From the NCBI GenBank assembly GCA_017440935.1, contig JAFSAO010000011.1, forward strand, positions 62,001 through 126,000: 64,000 nucleotides of DNA. Direction: 5' to 3'. How positions within the stretch are numbered: the stretch's first letter is position 1; the number at the start of each line of letters is the position of its first letter. This document shows positions 26,031-34,619 of the stretch, in pieces. The notes below the pieces were generated by a model that saw only the letters and a list, made by a program, of their open reading frames with translations, did not search any database and was not told where the DNA came from. Origin of the DNA: Opitutales bacterium (GTDB lineage: Bacteria > Verrucomicrobiota > Verrucomicrobiia > Opitutales > UBA953). The position numbers and the translations under genes are program-made.

Positions 26031-26962
26031 CGGCGGCGGACACAAACTATCCCCAGCGCAACCGTGCCGGCAAAAAGCCCGAATGCCGACGGCTCCGGAA
26101 TTTTCGATAAATGAAGCGCGACGGTTTGGTTCTCAGTGTCGATTACGAAGTTTTTTGCGTAATCTTCAAAACCGAGGACTGTTATTCCGGAAAGGTGCTT
26201 GTTGAGCGCGTCTTCGTCATCTGCCTTGAATGTGTTTCCGCCGACGGAAAAAGTCAGTGTGCTGAGTGTTTTTGCATATTTTCTTTCCACTGTAATAAAA
26301 TCTTCGAGGATGAGAGATTGCTCTGTCGTCGGGCGGGAACGCATTGTCGGGGTGGAAGCAAGATTAGATGCGTCAATTACGAGATTGGACGCAGCTGAAA
26401 GTGTGAATGTTCCTCCAAGATCGTTGAAAACATGTATTCCCCCGTTTGTCCCGAAGGTTCCGTCGGATTCAAGCCTGAAGGTTAGGGTTGAAGTATCTCC
26501 GATTGAGAGGGTAGAGCCGTAATTCATGTAAAAAGTGTCTGTGATGCTTACGGCTCCGTTATTAGAAATCGACAGTATTCCGGGGGTGATTTGCCCGAGG
26601 TAAAACAATCCGTTGCAATTCCAAGTGCCGCCTTCGACATAGCATTCGCCGTCTCGAATTTTTCCGGAAACATAAACGCTTTTCGTGTTTGCCGTTCCGA
26701 GAACTTTAAAAATCGCCGGAGAATAGTTGTCCGGGCAACACCCGACGAGAATGTTGTATTCGGTGTTCCATGTTGTATTTGCCTGAACCGTTGCGGAGCC
26801 GCTTCCTTTGTATCCGATTTTCAAAACTTTTCCGTATTTAGAGTCGGCTTCAATGTAATAGCAGGCACCGGTAAGCTGAATTTCCGCGTAGGTAAAAACG
26901 GGAATCAGAAAAGATAATGCCGGAATCGTAAATGTTTTCAGAAGTGTCATCAGGTTGTTCAT
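26015..26962 (-). CDS. PEP-CTERM sorting domain protein, surface/secreted
   Basis: The 315-residue protein has a signal peptide (about 1-26, ending FTYA), then a repeat-poor, Ser/Thr/Gly-rich beta region without a domain I recognise, and a PEP-CTERM tail: IPEPSAFGLFAG, a hydrophobic segment, then CVRRRRSRA. Such tails are cut by an exosortase, which is not in this window. The body has runs such as GTFTLSAASN and STLTFRLES typical of autotransporter-like or pectin-lyase-like beta helices. The genome word is absent for over 700 bases here, and the codon use looks less biased, both compatible with transfer or fast evolution. Confidence 0.8.
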   Translation of the reverse strand: MNNLMTLLKTFTIPALSFLIPVFTYAEIQLTGACYYIEADSKYGKVLKIGYKGSGSATVQANTTWNTEYNILVGCCPDNYSPAIFKVLGTANTKSVYVSGKIRDGECYVEGGTWNCNGLFYLGQITPGILSISNNGAVSITDTFYMNYGSTLSIGDTSTLTFRLESDGTFGTNGGIHVFNDLGGTFTLSAASNLVIDASNLASTPTMRSRPTTEQSLILEDFITVERKYAKTLSTLTFSVGGNTFKADDEDALNKHLSGITVLGFEDYAKNFVIDTENQTVALHLSKIPEPSAFGLFAGTVALGIVCVRRRRSRA

Positions 26963-27336
26963 GGCTACTGAAAAAGTATTATTTGTGGGGGCGGGTCAAT
27001 AAAAACCATCTTTTCGGTAGATGTTTTTCGTTGACGGAGGCAAAACGGGAACGCAAACTGCGCGAAAATTATCTCGCTCGAAAAAAAAACCGCTTCTCCG
27101 AAATGTCGAAAACCGCAGACGGAAAAATTGCGTTCCCGCCCGCCGGGTGCATTTTCGCAGTTTTGGAAAAATTTCGGCGGAACGGGTTTTGTCGTTTCGG
27201 CACTTTTTCATTTTGCGCTGATTGTGTTCGCGTTGTTTTACGTTTTTTCCGCGTTGGAAAATCCGAAGCCCGAAGCATCGGTTTTTGTTTCCGGAAGCGG
27301 CGGAAGTAGTGCCCGGCGCGGGAATGTTCCGGAGCG
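26963..27336. other. 374-base interval between divergent/convergent genes
   Basis: The interval holds the promoter region of the PEP-CTERM gene (minus strand, adjacent to 26962), two genome words (27044 and 27131) and a short membrane-type frame at 27128-27340. I see no RNA gene, repeat or strong promoter in it. Confidence 0.5.
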
Positions 27337-27340
27337 TTAG
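27128..27340 (+). pseudogene. Possible remnant of a membrane-anchored protein (N-terminal part)
   Basis: From a TTG at 27128 a 70-residue frame encodes a short leader, one clear membrane segment (FVVSALFHFALIVFALFYVF) and a Gly/Ser-rich stretch FVSGSGGSSARRG, and then stops at TAG 27338. This resembles the first 60-70 residues of TonB-like or von Willebrand-domain envelope proteins cut off after the anchor. There is no ribosome-binding site and no ATG. It may instead be a real small membrane protein, or chance. Its stop overlaps the stop of the convergent aminotransferase gene. Confidence 0.3.
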
Positions 27341-28551
27341 TTGCGCAAAAGGGCGGAATCAATGCGCGGGAGCGCGGCAGCGAGCGTTTCCGGGGGCGTA
27401 ATCAACGAGAGCACAAGGTGCGGTGCGGGAATGCTTTCTATGTCGTAAAAATAGCCCGGATGTGCGATGACGTTTTCCCTTCGCAGCAAATCCACGGAGA
27501 GCGCTTCTTCGGAAACGCCTTTGGGCAGGCGCACGACGGCATACCAGCCGGCAGTGCGCGGAAGCACGGAAAGCTCGTGCGGCGATGTTTTTGTCCATGC
27601 GTGCAGGAGGCGTTCGTTTTCGTCCAGCCGCGCGCAGATGCGGTCTCGCATCGAGCCGGAAGCGGCGAGAAGCGCGGGAACGGCGCATTGAGCAGGCGCG
27701 CTCGATGACAGATAGGTGTCCGCAATAAAATCCAGGCGCGAAAGGGTTTGCGCAACGAAGTTTTCCGGTCCGCAAGAGAGAATCCATCCGACTTTGATTT
27801 GCGGAAGCGCGGCGGATTTTGACAAACCGCCAAGCACAAAAACGGGCGCTGTTGACGTTCCCGCGAAAGTGTGCAACGGAGTTTGTCCGGATTCGTTTCC
27901 GTTTGCGTATTCGAGAAAAACTTCGTCGACAACGAGCGGCAAATTCCGTTCCCGCGCAAGCGTGAGCAATTTTTCTCGCTCCTCATCGGAAAAAACGGAG
28001 CCGGTCGGGTTATTCGGCGCGACACAGAAAATGGCGCGCGTGCGGGAATCAATAGCCTTTTCGAGGGAGGAAAAATCCGTTGCCCAGCGATTTTTTGTTG
28101 CGTCGAAATTCAGGAAATAATCCCGCGTTTGGACACCGTCCATGCCGCACAAATGGGTGATAAGCGGGTAGGACGGCGCTGGCGTAATCACGTTGTCGCC
28201 GCTTTCGCAAAGCAGTTTTGCCAACCATGAATACGCTTCGCTGGTGCTTGCCGTGAGGTGGACGGCATTCGGCGAGATATCGGCATTGTGCGTTTCCTTG
28301 TAAAAATCGGCAATGGCACGGCGGGCATCGGCGTTCCCGCGCGGAGAGGGCGAGTAGGATTCGATGGGGCCGGAGGCGAGGGCACGGGCGAGTTCGTCGT
28401 GTTCCCAGAGGAAGCCGACGGCGGTCGGATTGGAAACGGCGAGATCGAGTATTGATTCTCCGGATACGCGTGCGCGTTCCCGCGTTTCGCGCAAGATTCG
28501 CGTCCAGCGGTTGGGTGAGAGGTCGGCGGGAAATCGGCTTCGGGAAAACAT
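27337..28551 (-). CDS. PLP-dependent aminotransferase, class I/II
   Basis: The 404-residue protein is a fold-type I aminotransferase. Visible are APNNPTGSVFSDEE, the Asp-containing LPLVVDEVFLEYANG, and the PLP lysine in LGGLSKSAALPQIKVGW. The N-terminal LDLAVSNPTAVGF and YSPSPRGNADARRAIADFY resemble enzymes annotated as aspartate or alanine aminotransferases. The exact substrate cannot be fixed. It is a single gene, divergent from ptsI, in a 159-base spacer without obvious promoter elements. Confidence 0.85.
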   Translation of the reverse strand: MFSRSRFPADLSPNRWTRILRETRERARVSGESILDLAVSNPTAVGFLWEHDELARALASGPIESYSPSPRGNADARRAIADFYKETHNADISPNAVHLTASTSEAYSWLAKLLCESGDNVITPAPSYPLITHLCGMDGVQTRDYFLNFDATKNRWATDFSSLEKAIDSRTRAIFCVAPNNPTGSVFSDEEREKLLTLARERNLPLVVDEVFLEYANGNESGQTPLHTFAGTSTAPVFVLGGLSKSAALPQIKVGWILSCGPENFVAQTLSRLDFIADTYLSSSAPAQCAVPALLAASGSMRDRICARLDENERLLHAWTKTSPHELSVLPRTAGWYAVVRLPKGVSEEALSVDLLRRENVIAHPGYFYDIESIPAPHLVLSLITPPETLAAALPRIDSALLRN

Positions 28552-28710
28552 TTTTTAAAGACGGATTTCTAACGCCGAGAATCCCGGCTGAAAACTCAAA
28601 AAATCGGTGCGGGAGAAATTTGTTGCCACGGGAACGGATTTCGGCGGAATCCGGGCGGGCGGCACGGTTTTTTATCGCATCGGAGATGAAATGCCGTATC
28701 CTCATGCGCC

Positions 28711-30480
28711 ATGGGCGAGGATTTTCAGAAGCAGGAGTTTCGTTTGCAGGGCGTGGGGTGTTCTCCCGGTGTGGTTCGAGGGAAAGCCTTTGTTTTTTTG
28801 CAACGAAGCGTGGAGGAAATTCCGTGCTACAAAATCGAGTCCGCTTCGCGTGAGGCGGAAGTCCGGCGTTTTGAAAAAGCGCTTGAAGCGACACGGACGC
28901 AAATCGCCGGGCTGGCGGAAGACGTGCGTTCCCGCGGAGCGACGGCGGAGGCGGATATTTTTGATGCACACTTGCTTGTTTTGGACGATCCCGCGATTGT
29001 CGGCGAAACGCTCAAAGCAATGTCGACCACGGGACTGAACGCCGAATATTGTTTCAATTCCACGGCGCGGCGCTACATCGAATTTTTTGCCGGGTTGGAA
29101 GACGATTATCTGAAAGAGCGCGTCTCGGACATTCGCGACGTAACACAGCGCGTTTTGAAAAATCTGCTCGGCGTGGCATCGCAGGGCGCTTCGGATCGTT
29201 TTACGAAGCGTGTAATCGTTGCGGAGGATTTGACTCCGTCGGAAACGACGATGTTTGAGCGCTCAAATGTTTTGGCATTGCTGACGGACATGGGCAACCG
29301 CACGAGCCACGCGGCGATTGTGGCGCGCGCGATGGGAATCCCGGCGGTGGTCGGTTTGCGAAACGCGTCTTTGCGCATTGCGCAGGACGACGATGTTTTG
29401 ATCGACGGAGAAAAAGGCATCGTTTACATCAATCCGTCGGAAAAAACGCTCGCCTGCTACACGACGATTTCGCGTCAGCGTTCCCGCCTTGCGGCGTTGA
29501 TTGAAAAGGAGCTCGCGCTTCCGGATGTGACGGAAGACGGTCGCGCGTTTCACCTCGAAGGAAACATCAGCGGGGCGGACGATGTCGAAAGCCTTAAAAA
29601 ATTCCGTTTGGAAAACGTCGGACTTTTCCGCTCCGAGGGTATTTTTCTGCGCCACGATCGTTTCCCGGACGAGGAACAGCAATTCGAGGAATACCGCCGG
29701 GCTGCGGAGGCGCTCCCGAAGACGGGAACGCTCGTTGTCCGCACGCTCGATCTCGGCGGCGACAAACTGATTTCGAGTAGCCTTTTGGCGCGGGAGGACA
29801 ATCCGTTTATGGGTTTCCGCGCGATCCGTTTTTGTCTGGAATTTCGCGATATTTTTAAGGATCAGCTTCGGGCAATCCTGCGCGCGTCGGCTTTCGGGAA
29901 AATGAAAATTATGTTCCCGATGATCAGTTCCGTTGCGGAGGTGGTTGCCGCGAAGGAAATTCTTGAAGAGGCGAAAGACGAATTGCGTTCCCGCGGAGAA
30001 AAATTTGATGAAGACATTTCCGTCGGCGCGATGATTGAAATTCCCGCCGCCGCCGTGATTGCCGAAGACATCGCGGAAGAAGTCGATTTTTTCAGTATCG
30101 GAACAAACGATTTGACGCAATACACGCTCGCGGTGGATCGCGGGAACGAAAAAATTTCACACCTCTACGATCCGTATCATCCTGCGGTGTTGAAACTGAT
30201 TTACTTTATCGTCAAAGCGGCACGCAAGGCGGGAATTCCCTGCGCCGTCTGCGGCGAAATCGCCGGCGATCCCGCGTTCGCGCCGCTCCTGCTCGGTATG
30301 GGCGTAAGCGCGCTGAGCATGACGCCGAGTTGTGCGGCGAAAATCCGTTATATTCTTAGGCACACGAGTTTTGACACGATGCAAACCCTCGCGCGCACTG
30401 TGCTCGCAGAACCGGAACCGCGCAATATTCAGGAACGCCTGACGCTCTTCATCAATTCTATCCTTCCGGACTCCGAGTAG
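28711..30480 (+). CDS. ptsI: Phosphoenolpyruvate-protein phosphotransferase (PTS enzyme I)
   Basis: Enzyme I starts the PTS phosphorelay by taking phosphate from PEP and passing it to HPr. The 589-residue protein has the N-terminal helical HPr-binding region, the phosphohistidine His200 (MGNRTSHAAIVARAM; Asn replaces a common Gly in GGRTSH), and the C-terminal TIM barrel with TLDLGGDKL, DFFSIGTNDLTQYT and VCGEIAGD. No ptsH, PTS permease or hprK lies nearby. The ATG at 28711 is preferred, as MGEDFQKQEFRLQGVGCSPG starts at the expected place. Confidence 0.94.
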   Translation: MGEDFQKQEFRLQGVGCSPGVVRGKAFVFLQRSVEEIPCYKIESASREAEVRRFEKALEATRTQIAGLAEDVRSRGATAEADIFDAHLLVLDDPAIVGETLKAMSTTGLNAEYCFNSTARRYIEFFAGLEDDYLKERVSDIRDVTQRVLKNLLGVASQGASDRFTKRVIVAEDLTPSETTMFERSNVLALLTDMGNRTSHAAIVARAMGIPAVVGLRNASLRIAQDDDVLIDGEKGIVYINPSEKTLACYTTISRQRSRLAALIEKELALPDVTEDGRAFHLEGNISGADDVESLKKFRLENVGLFRSEGIFLRHDRFPDEEQQFEEYRRAAEALPKTGTLVVRTLDLGGDKLISSSLLAREDNPFMGFRAIRFCLEFRDIFKDQLRAILRASAFGKMKIMFPMISSVAEVVAAKEILEEAKDELRSRGEKFDEDISVGAMIEIPAAAVIAEDIAEEVDFFSIGTNDLTQYTLAVDRGNEKISHLYDPYHPAVLKLIYFIVKAARKAGIPCAVCGEIAGDPAFAPLLLGMGVSALSMTPSCAAKIRYILRHTSFDTMQTLARTVLAEPEPRNIQERLTLFINSILPDSE

Positions 30481-30507
30481 CGTTTCTCCGAAAAAGTATT
30501 TTAGTGC

Positions 30508-30582
30508 TGGCGCCCCGACCGAGAATCGAACTCGGATTAACGGTTTAGGAAACCGCGGTTCTATCCGTTGAACTACCGGGAC
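30508..30582 (-). tRNA. tRNA-Arg (anticodon CCT)
   Basis: On the minus strand the acceptor stem GTCCCGG pairs with TCGGGGC, followed by discriminator G and encoded CCA. The D arm is GTTC-GAAC, the anticodon loop TTCCTAA (anticodon CCT, reading AGG), and the T arm CCGAG-TTCGATT-CTCGG. All stems pair. The gene lies downstream of rny on the same strand. Confidence 0.93.
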
Positions 30583-30620
30583 ACAAAGAGAAAGTTTCCG
30601 CTCAGCGTAAAATTTCCCCG

Positions 30621-30653
30621 CGGGAACGGAAAGCCTTATTTTTCGCGTTCCCG
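30621..30653 (-). terminator. Inverted genome-word pair between rny and tRNA-Arg
   Basis: CGGGAACG (30621-30628) and CGTTCCCG (30646-30653) are exact complements around a 17-base AT-rich spacer. It is 22 bases beyond the rny stop and upstream of tRNA-Arg on the minus strand. It has no strong T-tract, so terminator function is inferred from position and from similar pairs at 47254 and 60127. Confidence 0.5.
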
Positions 30654-30674
30654 TAAAAATATACAGGTCTGCGC

Positions 30675-32219
30675 TTAGAGTGCTTCTTCCGTGACGCGGA
30701 GCTCGCGAATGACGACCACGCGGATTTTTCCCGGATACATCAGTTCGTCCTCAATCGTCATGCGGATTTTTTGGGCAAGAACACGCGTTTCGCTGTCGTT
30801 GACTTCCTCGCTGGAAACAATCACGCGCACTTCGTGCCCCGCCTGAATCGCAAATGCGTCGATGACACCGCTGAAGCGTCGCGCAATCGCTTCAAGGTTG
30901 CGGATGCGTTCGGCGTAGCCTTCGCGCGTGCTGGAACGTGCACCGGGACGTGTCGCAGAAATTGAGTCGGCAAGCATCACGAGCGGACCGTAGATGCTGG
31001 TGTGTCCGACTTCGCGGTGGTGGCTTTCCACGGCGTTAATCACTTCCGGCGATTCTCCCGCCTGTTTCAAAATGCGTGCGCCGACAAGCGCGTGCGCCGT
31101 TTCATTTTCCGCATCCAATGCTTTCCCAATGTCGTGAAACAGCCCGGCGCGCGTTGCGAGCGAGACGTTGAGTCCGAGTTCCGATGCGAAAATTCCGCAC
31201 AGTTGCGCCGTTTCAATCGAGTGTGTCAGCGTGTTTTGATTAATCGAAAGGCGAAAACGCAGTTTGCCGAGCAATTCGAGAATTCGTTCGTCGACATGGA
31301 AAACGCCGAGGTCTTCACAGGTTTTCGCTCCGGTTTCGATGGCGTTCCCGAGAAGTTCATCGTTGGTGGACTTTACAAAATGCTCGATGCTTTGCGGGTG
31401 AATGCGCCCGTCTTCAATCAGGCGGCGCAATGCGAGGGCCGCAACGCGGCGGCGGAACGGGTCAAAGCAGGAAACAAGAACGGAGCCCGGAGTGTCGTCG
31501 ATGATGAGGGTCGCTCCCGTAACTTGCTCGAAGCACTTGATGTTGCGACCTTCGCGCCCGATGAGGCGTCCTTTGGTTTCTTCCGAGGGAATCGGAACGA
31601 GTTCGGACATTTCCTCCTCGTTGATGCGCGGAGCGATGCGCTGCATGGTGTCGATGAGGATGCGGCGGGCTTCGGCGGAAAATTCTTCTTCCGATTTTTC
31701 GAGGATGTCGCGGCGGATTTTTCGTGTGTCGTCGCGTGCATTTTCGACTTCGAGGGCGACGGCGGCTTCGCGTGCTTCGCGTCGGGAAAGTTTTGCGGTT
31801 TCGAGGAGTTTGTTTTCGTAGCGTTCCCGCAGTTCGTCGAGCGACTTCCTTTCGGCGGCAAGCTCATCTTCGTCCCGACGCAGCGCGACGAGGCGTTCGT
31901 CGAGTTTCACGGAAAGTTCGGTTGCGCGTGCTTGAACTTCAGCCGCCGCCTGTTCGATTTTTTGTGCGGCGACCTTGCGTTCCTCAATCATTTTTTCCGC
32001 TTCCGCAATGCGTTTTTGCGCATTTTCTTCCGCTTGGGAGCGAATGTCCCGTGCGGAGAGCTCTGCTTCCCGCTTGGCGATTTCAAGTTGCTGTTTGCGG
32101 TGATGCGCTTCCATTTCGTAGCCGCGCATCTTGCGGAGGCGGGAAAACATGAAAACGAAAATGACCACGCTCAATACAGCGTAGACAACGAACACCATCT
32201 CTTGCAGGTAATCGATCAC
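30675..32219 (-). CDS. rny: Ribonuclease Y
   Basis: RNase Y is a membrane-anchored endoribonuclease that starts mRNA decay. The 514-residue protein has an N-terminal membrane segment (about 7-27), a long charged coiled coil (about 30-180, KREAELSARDIRSQAEENAQ), a KH domain with GREGRN (221-226), and an HD domain with LFHDIGKALD (His362-Asp363). Length and order match the family. It stands alone between a tRNA and another tRNA/SRP RNA group. Only two exact genome words fall in 1.5 kb. Confidence 0.96.
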   Translation of the reverse strand: MIDYLQEMVFVVYAVLSVVIFVFMFSRLRKMRGYEMEAHHRKQQLEIAKREAELSARDIRSQAEENAQKRIAEAEKMIEERKVAAQKIEQAAAEVQARATELSVKLDERLVALRRDEDELAAERKSLDELRERYENKLLETAKLSRREAREAAVALEVENARDDTRKIRRDILEKSEEEFSAEARRILIDTMQRIAPRINEEEMSELVPIPSEETKGRLIGREGRNIKCFEQVTGATLIIDDTPGSVLVSCFDPFRRRVAALALRRLIEDGRIHPQSIEHFVKSTNDELLGNAIETGAKTCEDLGVFHVDERILELLGKLRFRLSINQNTLTHSIETAQLCGIFASELGLNVSLATRAGLFHDIGKALDAENETAHALVGARILKQAGESPEVINAVESHHREVGHTSIYGPLVMLADSISATRPGARSSTREGYAERIRNLEAIARRFSGVIDAFAIQAGHEVRVIVSSEEVNDSETRVLAQKIRMTIEDELMYPGKIRVVVIRELRVTEEAL

Positions 32220-32402
32220 CGGAAACTGATTTTAAGAATTTTATTGCCGAAAAAACGGATGAAATTCTCTCGCGGAAAGACGGGGAGGTGTGTGACCGAG
32301 AAATGAAAACTCCAAAATCTTCGTGGATAAAAACAATCTGCGCAAGAAAAAAGATTCTTGCCAAACGAAAGGAAAAAATCCACGCTCTTGCCTCAGTTTT
32401 TC

Positions 32403-32479
32403 GGTCGCGTAGCTCAGTTGGTTAGAGCACAGCATTCACATTGCTGGGGTCACAGGTTCGAGTCCTGCCGCGACCACCA
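32403..32479 (+). tRNA. tRNA-Val (anticodon CAC)
   Basis: Acceptor GGTCGCG pairs with CGCGACC, with discriminator A and encoded CCA at 32477-32479. The D arm is GCTC-GAGC, the anticodon stem CAGCA-TGCTG with loop TTCACAT (anticodon CAC), and the T arm CAGG-CCTG. A hairpin with a T-tract follows at once. Confidence 0.95.
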
Positions 32480-32488
32480 TTTTTTTTC

Positions 32489-32520
32489 AAAGCCGCAACA
32501 TTGAACTTGCGGCTTTTTTT
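32489..32520 (+). terminator. Terminator after tRNA-Val
   Basis: AAAGCCGCAA (32489-32498) pairs with TTGCGGCTTT (32507-32516) around an eight-base loop and is followed by T residues to 32520. It lies ten bases after tRNA-Val. Confidence 0.85.
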
Positions 32521-32572
32521 GTTTCAAACTGAAAAAACTTGCATCCGTAGCGGGAATCGGGGATGCTTGCCC

Positions 32573-32668
32573 TCGGTCGGGTCCCATACGACAAGTGCCG
32601 GCGAACCCCGTCAGATCCGGAAGGAAGCAGCGGCAGTCAGGTTCCTTGGGCGTTGTGGTCAACCCGGC
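32573..32668 (+). ncRNA. ffs: Signal recognition particle RNA, small bacterial (4.5S) type
   Basis: The sequence has the SRP domain IV signature TCAGATCCGGAAGGAAGCAGC (32611-32631) with the GGAA tetraloop and asymmetric AGCAGC side. The outer parts TCGGTCGGGT (32573) and AACCCGGC (32661-32668) pair, giving a single long helix of about 96 nucleotides and no Alu domain. A TTTTTT run follows. It binds Ffh and, with FtsY, targets membrane proteins. Confidence 0.93.
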
Positions 32669-32813
32669 TTTTTTAATGTCCACTAAAAAGGCGAACTTTA
32701 ACTTTTTAGTTAAAATAGAACGTCTTTTTCTTGCACACGGGAACGGGCTTGCGTTTAATTCTCTCTAAAGTCGTTTCGGCGGGAATTTCCTCGCGGGAAC
32801 GCACCGAAAACAG

Positions 32814-34595
32814 ATGTTAGAAAAATTCCTCAAACAGACGTCGTTCAAAAGCCAAGAAGATTTCGCCGAGAACTTTGAGATTAAGGTTCCCGAGAACTTC
32901 AACTTTTCCTATGACGTCATTGACGCGTGGGCGGAAACGCATCCCGAAAAGCGTGCGCTTTGTTGGGTGAACGACCACGGGAAGCACATCGATTTTACGT
33001 TCGCGGATTTGAAAAAACACAGCGATCGTGCGGCGGCGTTCTTCAAAAATTGCGGAATCGGGCACGGTGACAAAGTGATGCTCATTCTGAAACGGCGTTA
33101 TGAATTTTGGTTTGCGATTCTTGCTTTGCACAAGCTCGGTGCCGTCTGCATTCCCGCAACGCATCTTCTGACGAAAAAAGACATTGTCTACCGTTGCAAT
33201 GCGGCATCGATTAAGGCGATTGTTTGCGTGGGCGATCAACTCGTTACCGAGCGCGTCGGTATGTCTAAGCCGGATTGCCCGACGCTCGAAACGCTCATTT
33301 CTACGGGACCGCTCGTTCCCGAAGGTTTTAAAGATTTTCACACGGGCATGGATTGTGCGCCGGAATTTGTGCGTCCGGAATTCGTGAACCGCAACGACGA
33401 CATTTCCCTGCTTTATTTTACCTCGGGAACGACGGGCAACCCGAAAATGGTGGCGCACGATTATAACTATCCGCTCGGGCACATCGTTACCGGTGCTTAC
33501 TGGCACAACCTCAACGAGGAAAGTCTCCATCTTACCGTTGCCGATACCGGTTGGGGAAAAGCCGTTTGGGGCAAGCTCTACGGGCAATGGTTTGCGGGAG
33601 CGACGGTTTTCGTTTACGACCACGAAAAATTTACGCCGGCGGATATGCTCCAAATTATTCAGGACTACCGCATCACGTCTTTCTGTGCGCCGCCGACCGT
33701 TTTCCGCTTCATGCTCCATGAAGATATGGCGAAATACGATTTGTCTTCGCTCAAATGGTGCACAATTGCGGGCGAAGCGCTCAACCCGAGCGTTTACGAG
33801 GATTTTTATAAAATCACCGGCATCAAATTATGCGAAGGGTTCGGGCAAACCGAAACGACCTGCTCAATTCTGACTACTCCGTGGATGGAGCCCAAGCCCG
33901 GGTCCATGGGGAAGCCGAATCCCGCTTACGATGTCGATCTTGTTGACGACGAAGGCAATTCCGTTCCCGCGGGAGCGCAGGGTGAAATCGTTATTCGTTG
34001 CGATCCGGAGAACCGTCCCGCCGGGCTTTTCAAAGGTTATTTCCGCGATCGCGCGCTTACCGCGAAGGTCTACCACGACGGGCTCTACCACACGGGCGAC
34101 GTCGCCACGCGCGACGAGGACGGCTACTTCTGGTTTGTCGGGCGCAACGACGACGTAATCAAAAGTTCCGGCTACCGCATCGGTCCGTTTGAAGTGGAGA
34201 GCGCCGTCATGTCTTACGAAGGTGTTGTCGAATGCGCGATTACCGGTGTTCCCGACGCAATTCGCGGGCAAGTCGTGAAAGCGACCATCGTGCTTTCCAA
34301 GACGTTTAAGGAAGCCGTTAAGGATTTTGAGGATCTGAAAAAGAAAATCCAGGACCACGTCAAACGTGAAACCGCGCCTTACAAGTACCCGCGCGTCATT
34401 GAGTTTGTTGAAGAACTGCCGAAAACCATCAGCGGAAAAATCCGCCGAGTGGAACTTCGCGACCAGATGAAAAAACTTTCGGAAGCCGTTGCGCCCGTCG
34501 TTGATAAAACGAAGGATATGACGAAAAAACTTTCCGAAATGTTCCCGAAAAAGCAGGAAAAATCTCAGGACGATGCCGCTCCGCAAATGAGTTAG
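32814..34595 (+). CDS. AMP-dependent acyl-CoA synthetase (medium-chain type)
   Basis: The 593-residue enzyme belongs to the ANL family and activates a carboxylic acid as acyl-AMP, then acyl-CoA. Visible are the P-loop TSGTTGNPK (203-211), GFGQTETT, HTGDVATRDEDG, and A8 GRNDDVIKSSGYRIG; the lysine in PKTISGKIRR is the acylation lysine. The whole is closest by eye to ACSM-type medium-chain or acetyl/propionyl-CoA synthetases rather than Acs. A lysine/glutamate-rich tail of about 45 residues after the normal end is unusual. The ATG at 32814 follows a spacer with two genome words. Confidence 0.9.
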   Translation: MLEKFLKQTSFKSQEDFAENFEIKVPENFNFSYDVIDAWAETHPEKRALCWVNDHGKHIDFTFADLKKHSDRAAAFFKNCGIGHGDKVMLILKRRYEFWFAILALHKLGAVCIPATHLLTKKDIVYRCNAASIKAIVCVGDQLVTERVGMSKPDCPTLETLISTGPLVPEGFKDFHTGMDCAPEFVRPEFVNRNDDISLLYFTSGTTGNPKMVAHDYNYPLGHIVTGAYWHNLNEESLHLTVADTGWGKAVWGKLYGQWFAGATVFVYDHEKFTPADMLQIIQDYRITSFCAPPTVFRFMLHEDMAKYDLSSLKWCTIAGEALNPSVYEDFYKITGIKLCEGFGQTETTCSILTTPWMEPKPGSMGKPNPAYDVDLVDDEGNSVPAGAQGEIVIRCDPENRPAGLFKGYFRDRALTAKVYHDGLYHTGDVATRDEDGYFWFVGRNDDVIKSSGYRIGPFEVESAVMSYEGVVECAITGVPDAIRGQVVKATIVLSKTFKEAVKDFEDLKKKIQDHVKRETAPYKYPRVIEFVEELPKTISGKIRRVELRDQMKKLSEAVAPVVDKTKDMTKKLSEMFPKKQEKSQDDAAPQMS

Positions 34596-34619
34596 GCGCG
34601 GCGTTCCCCGGCAAGTTTT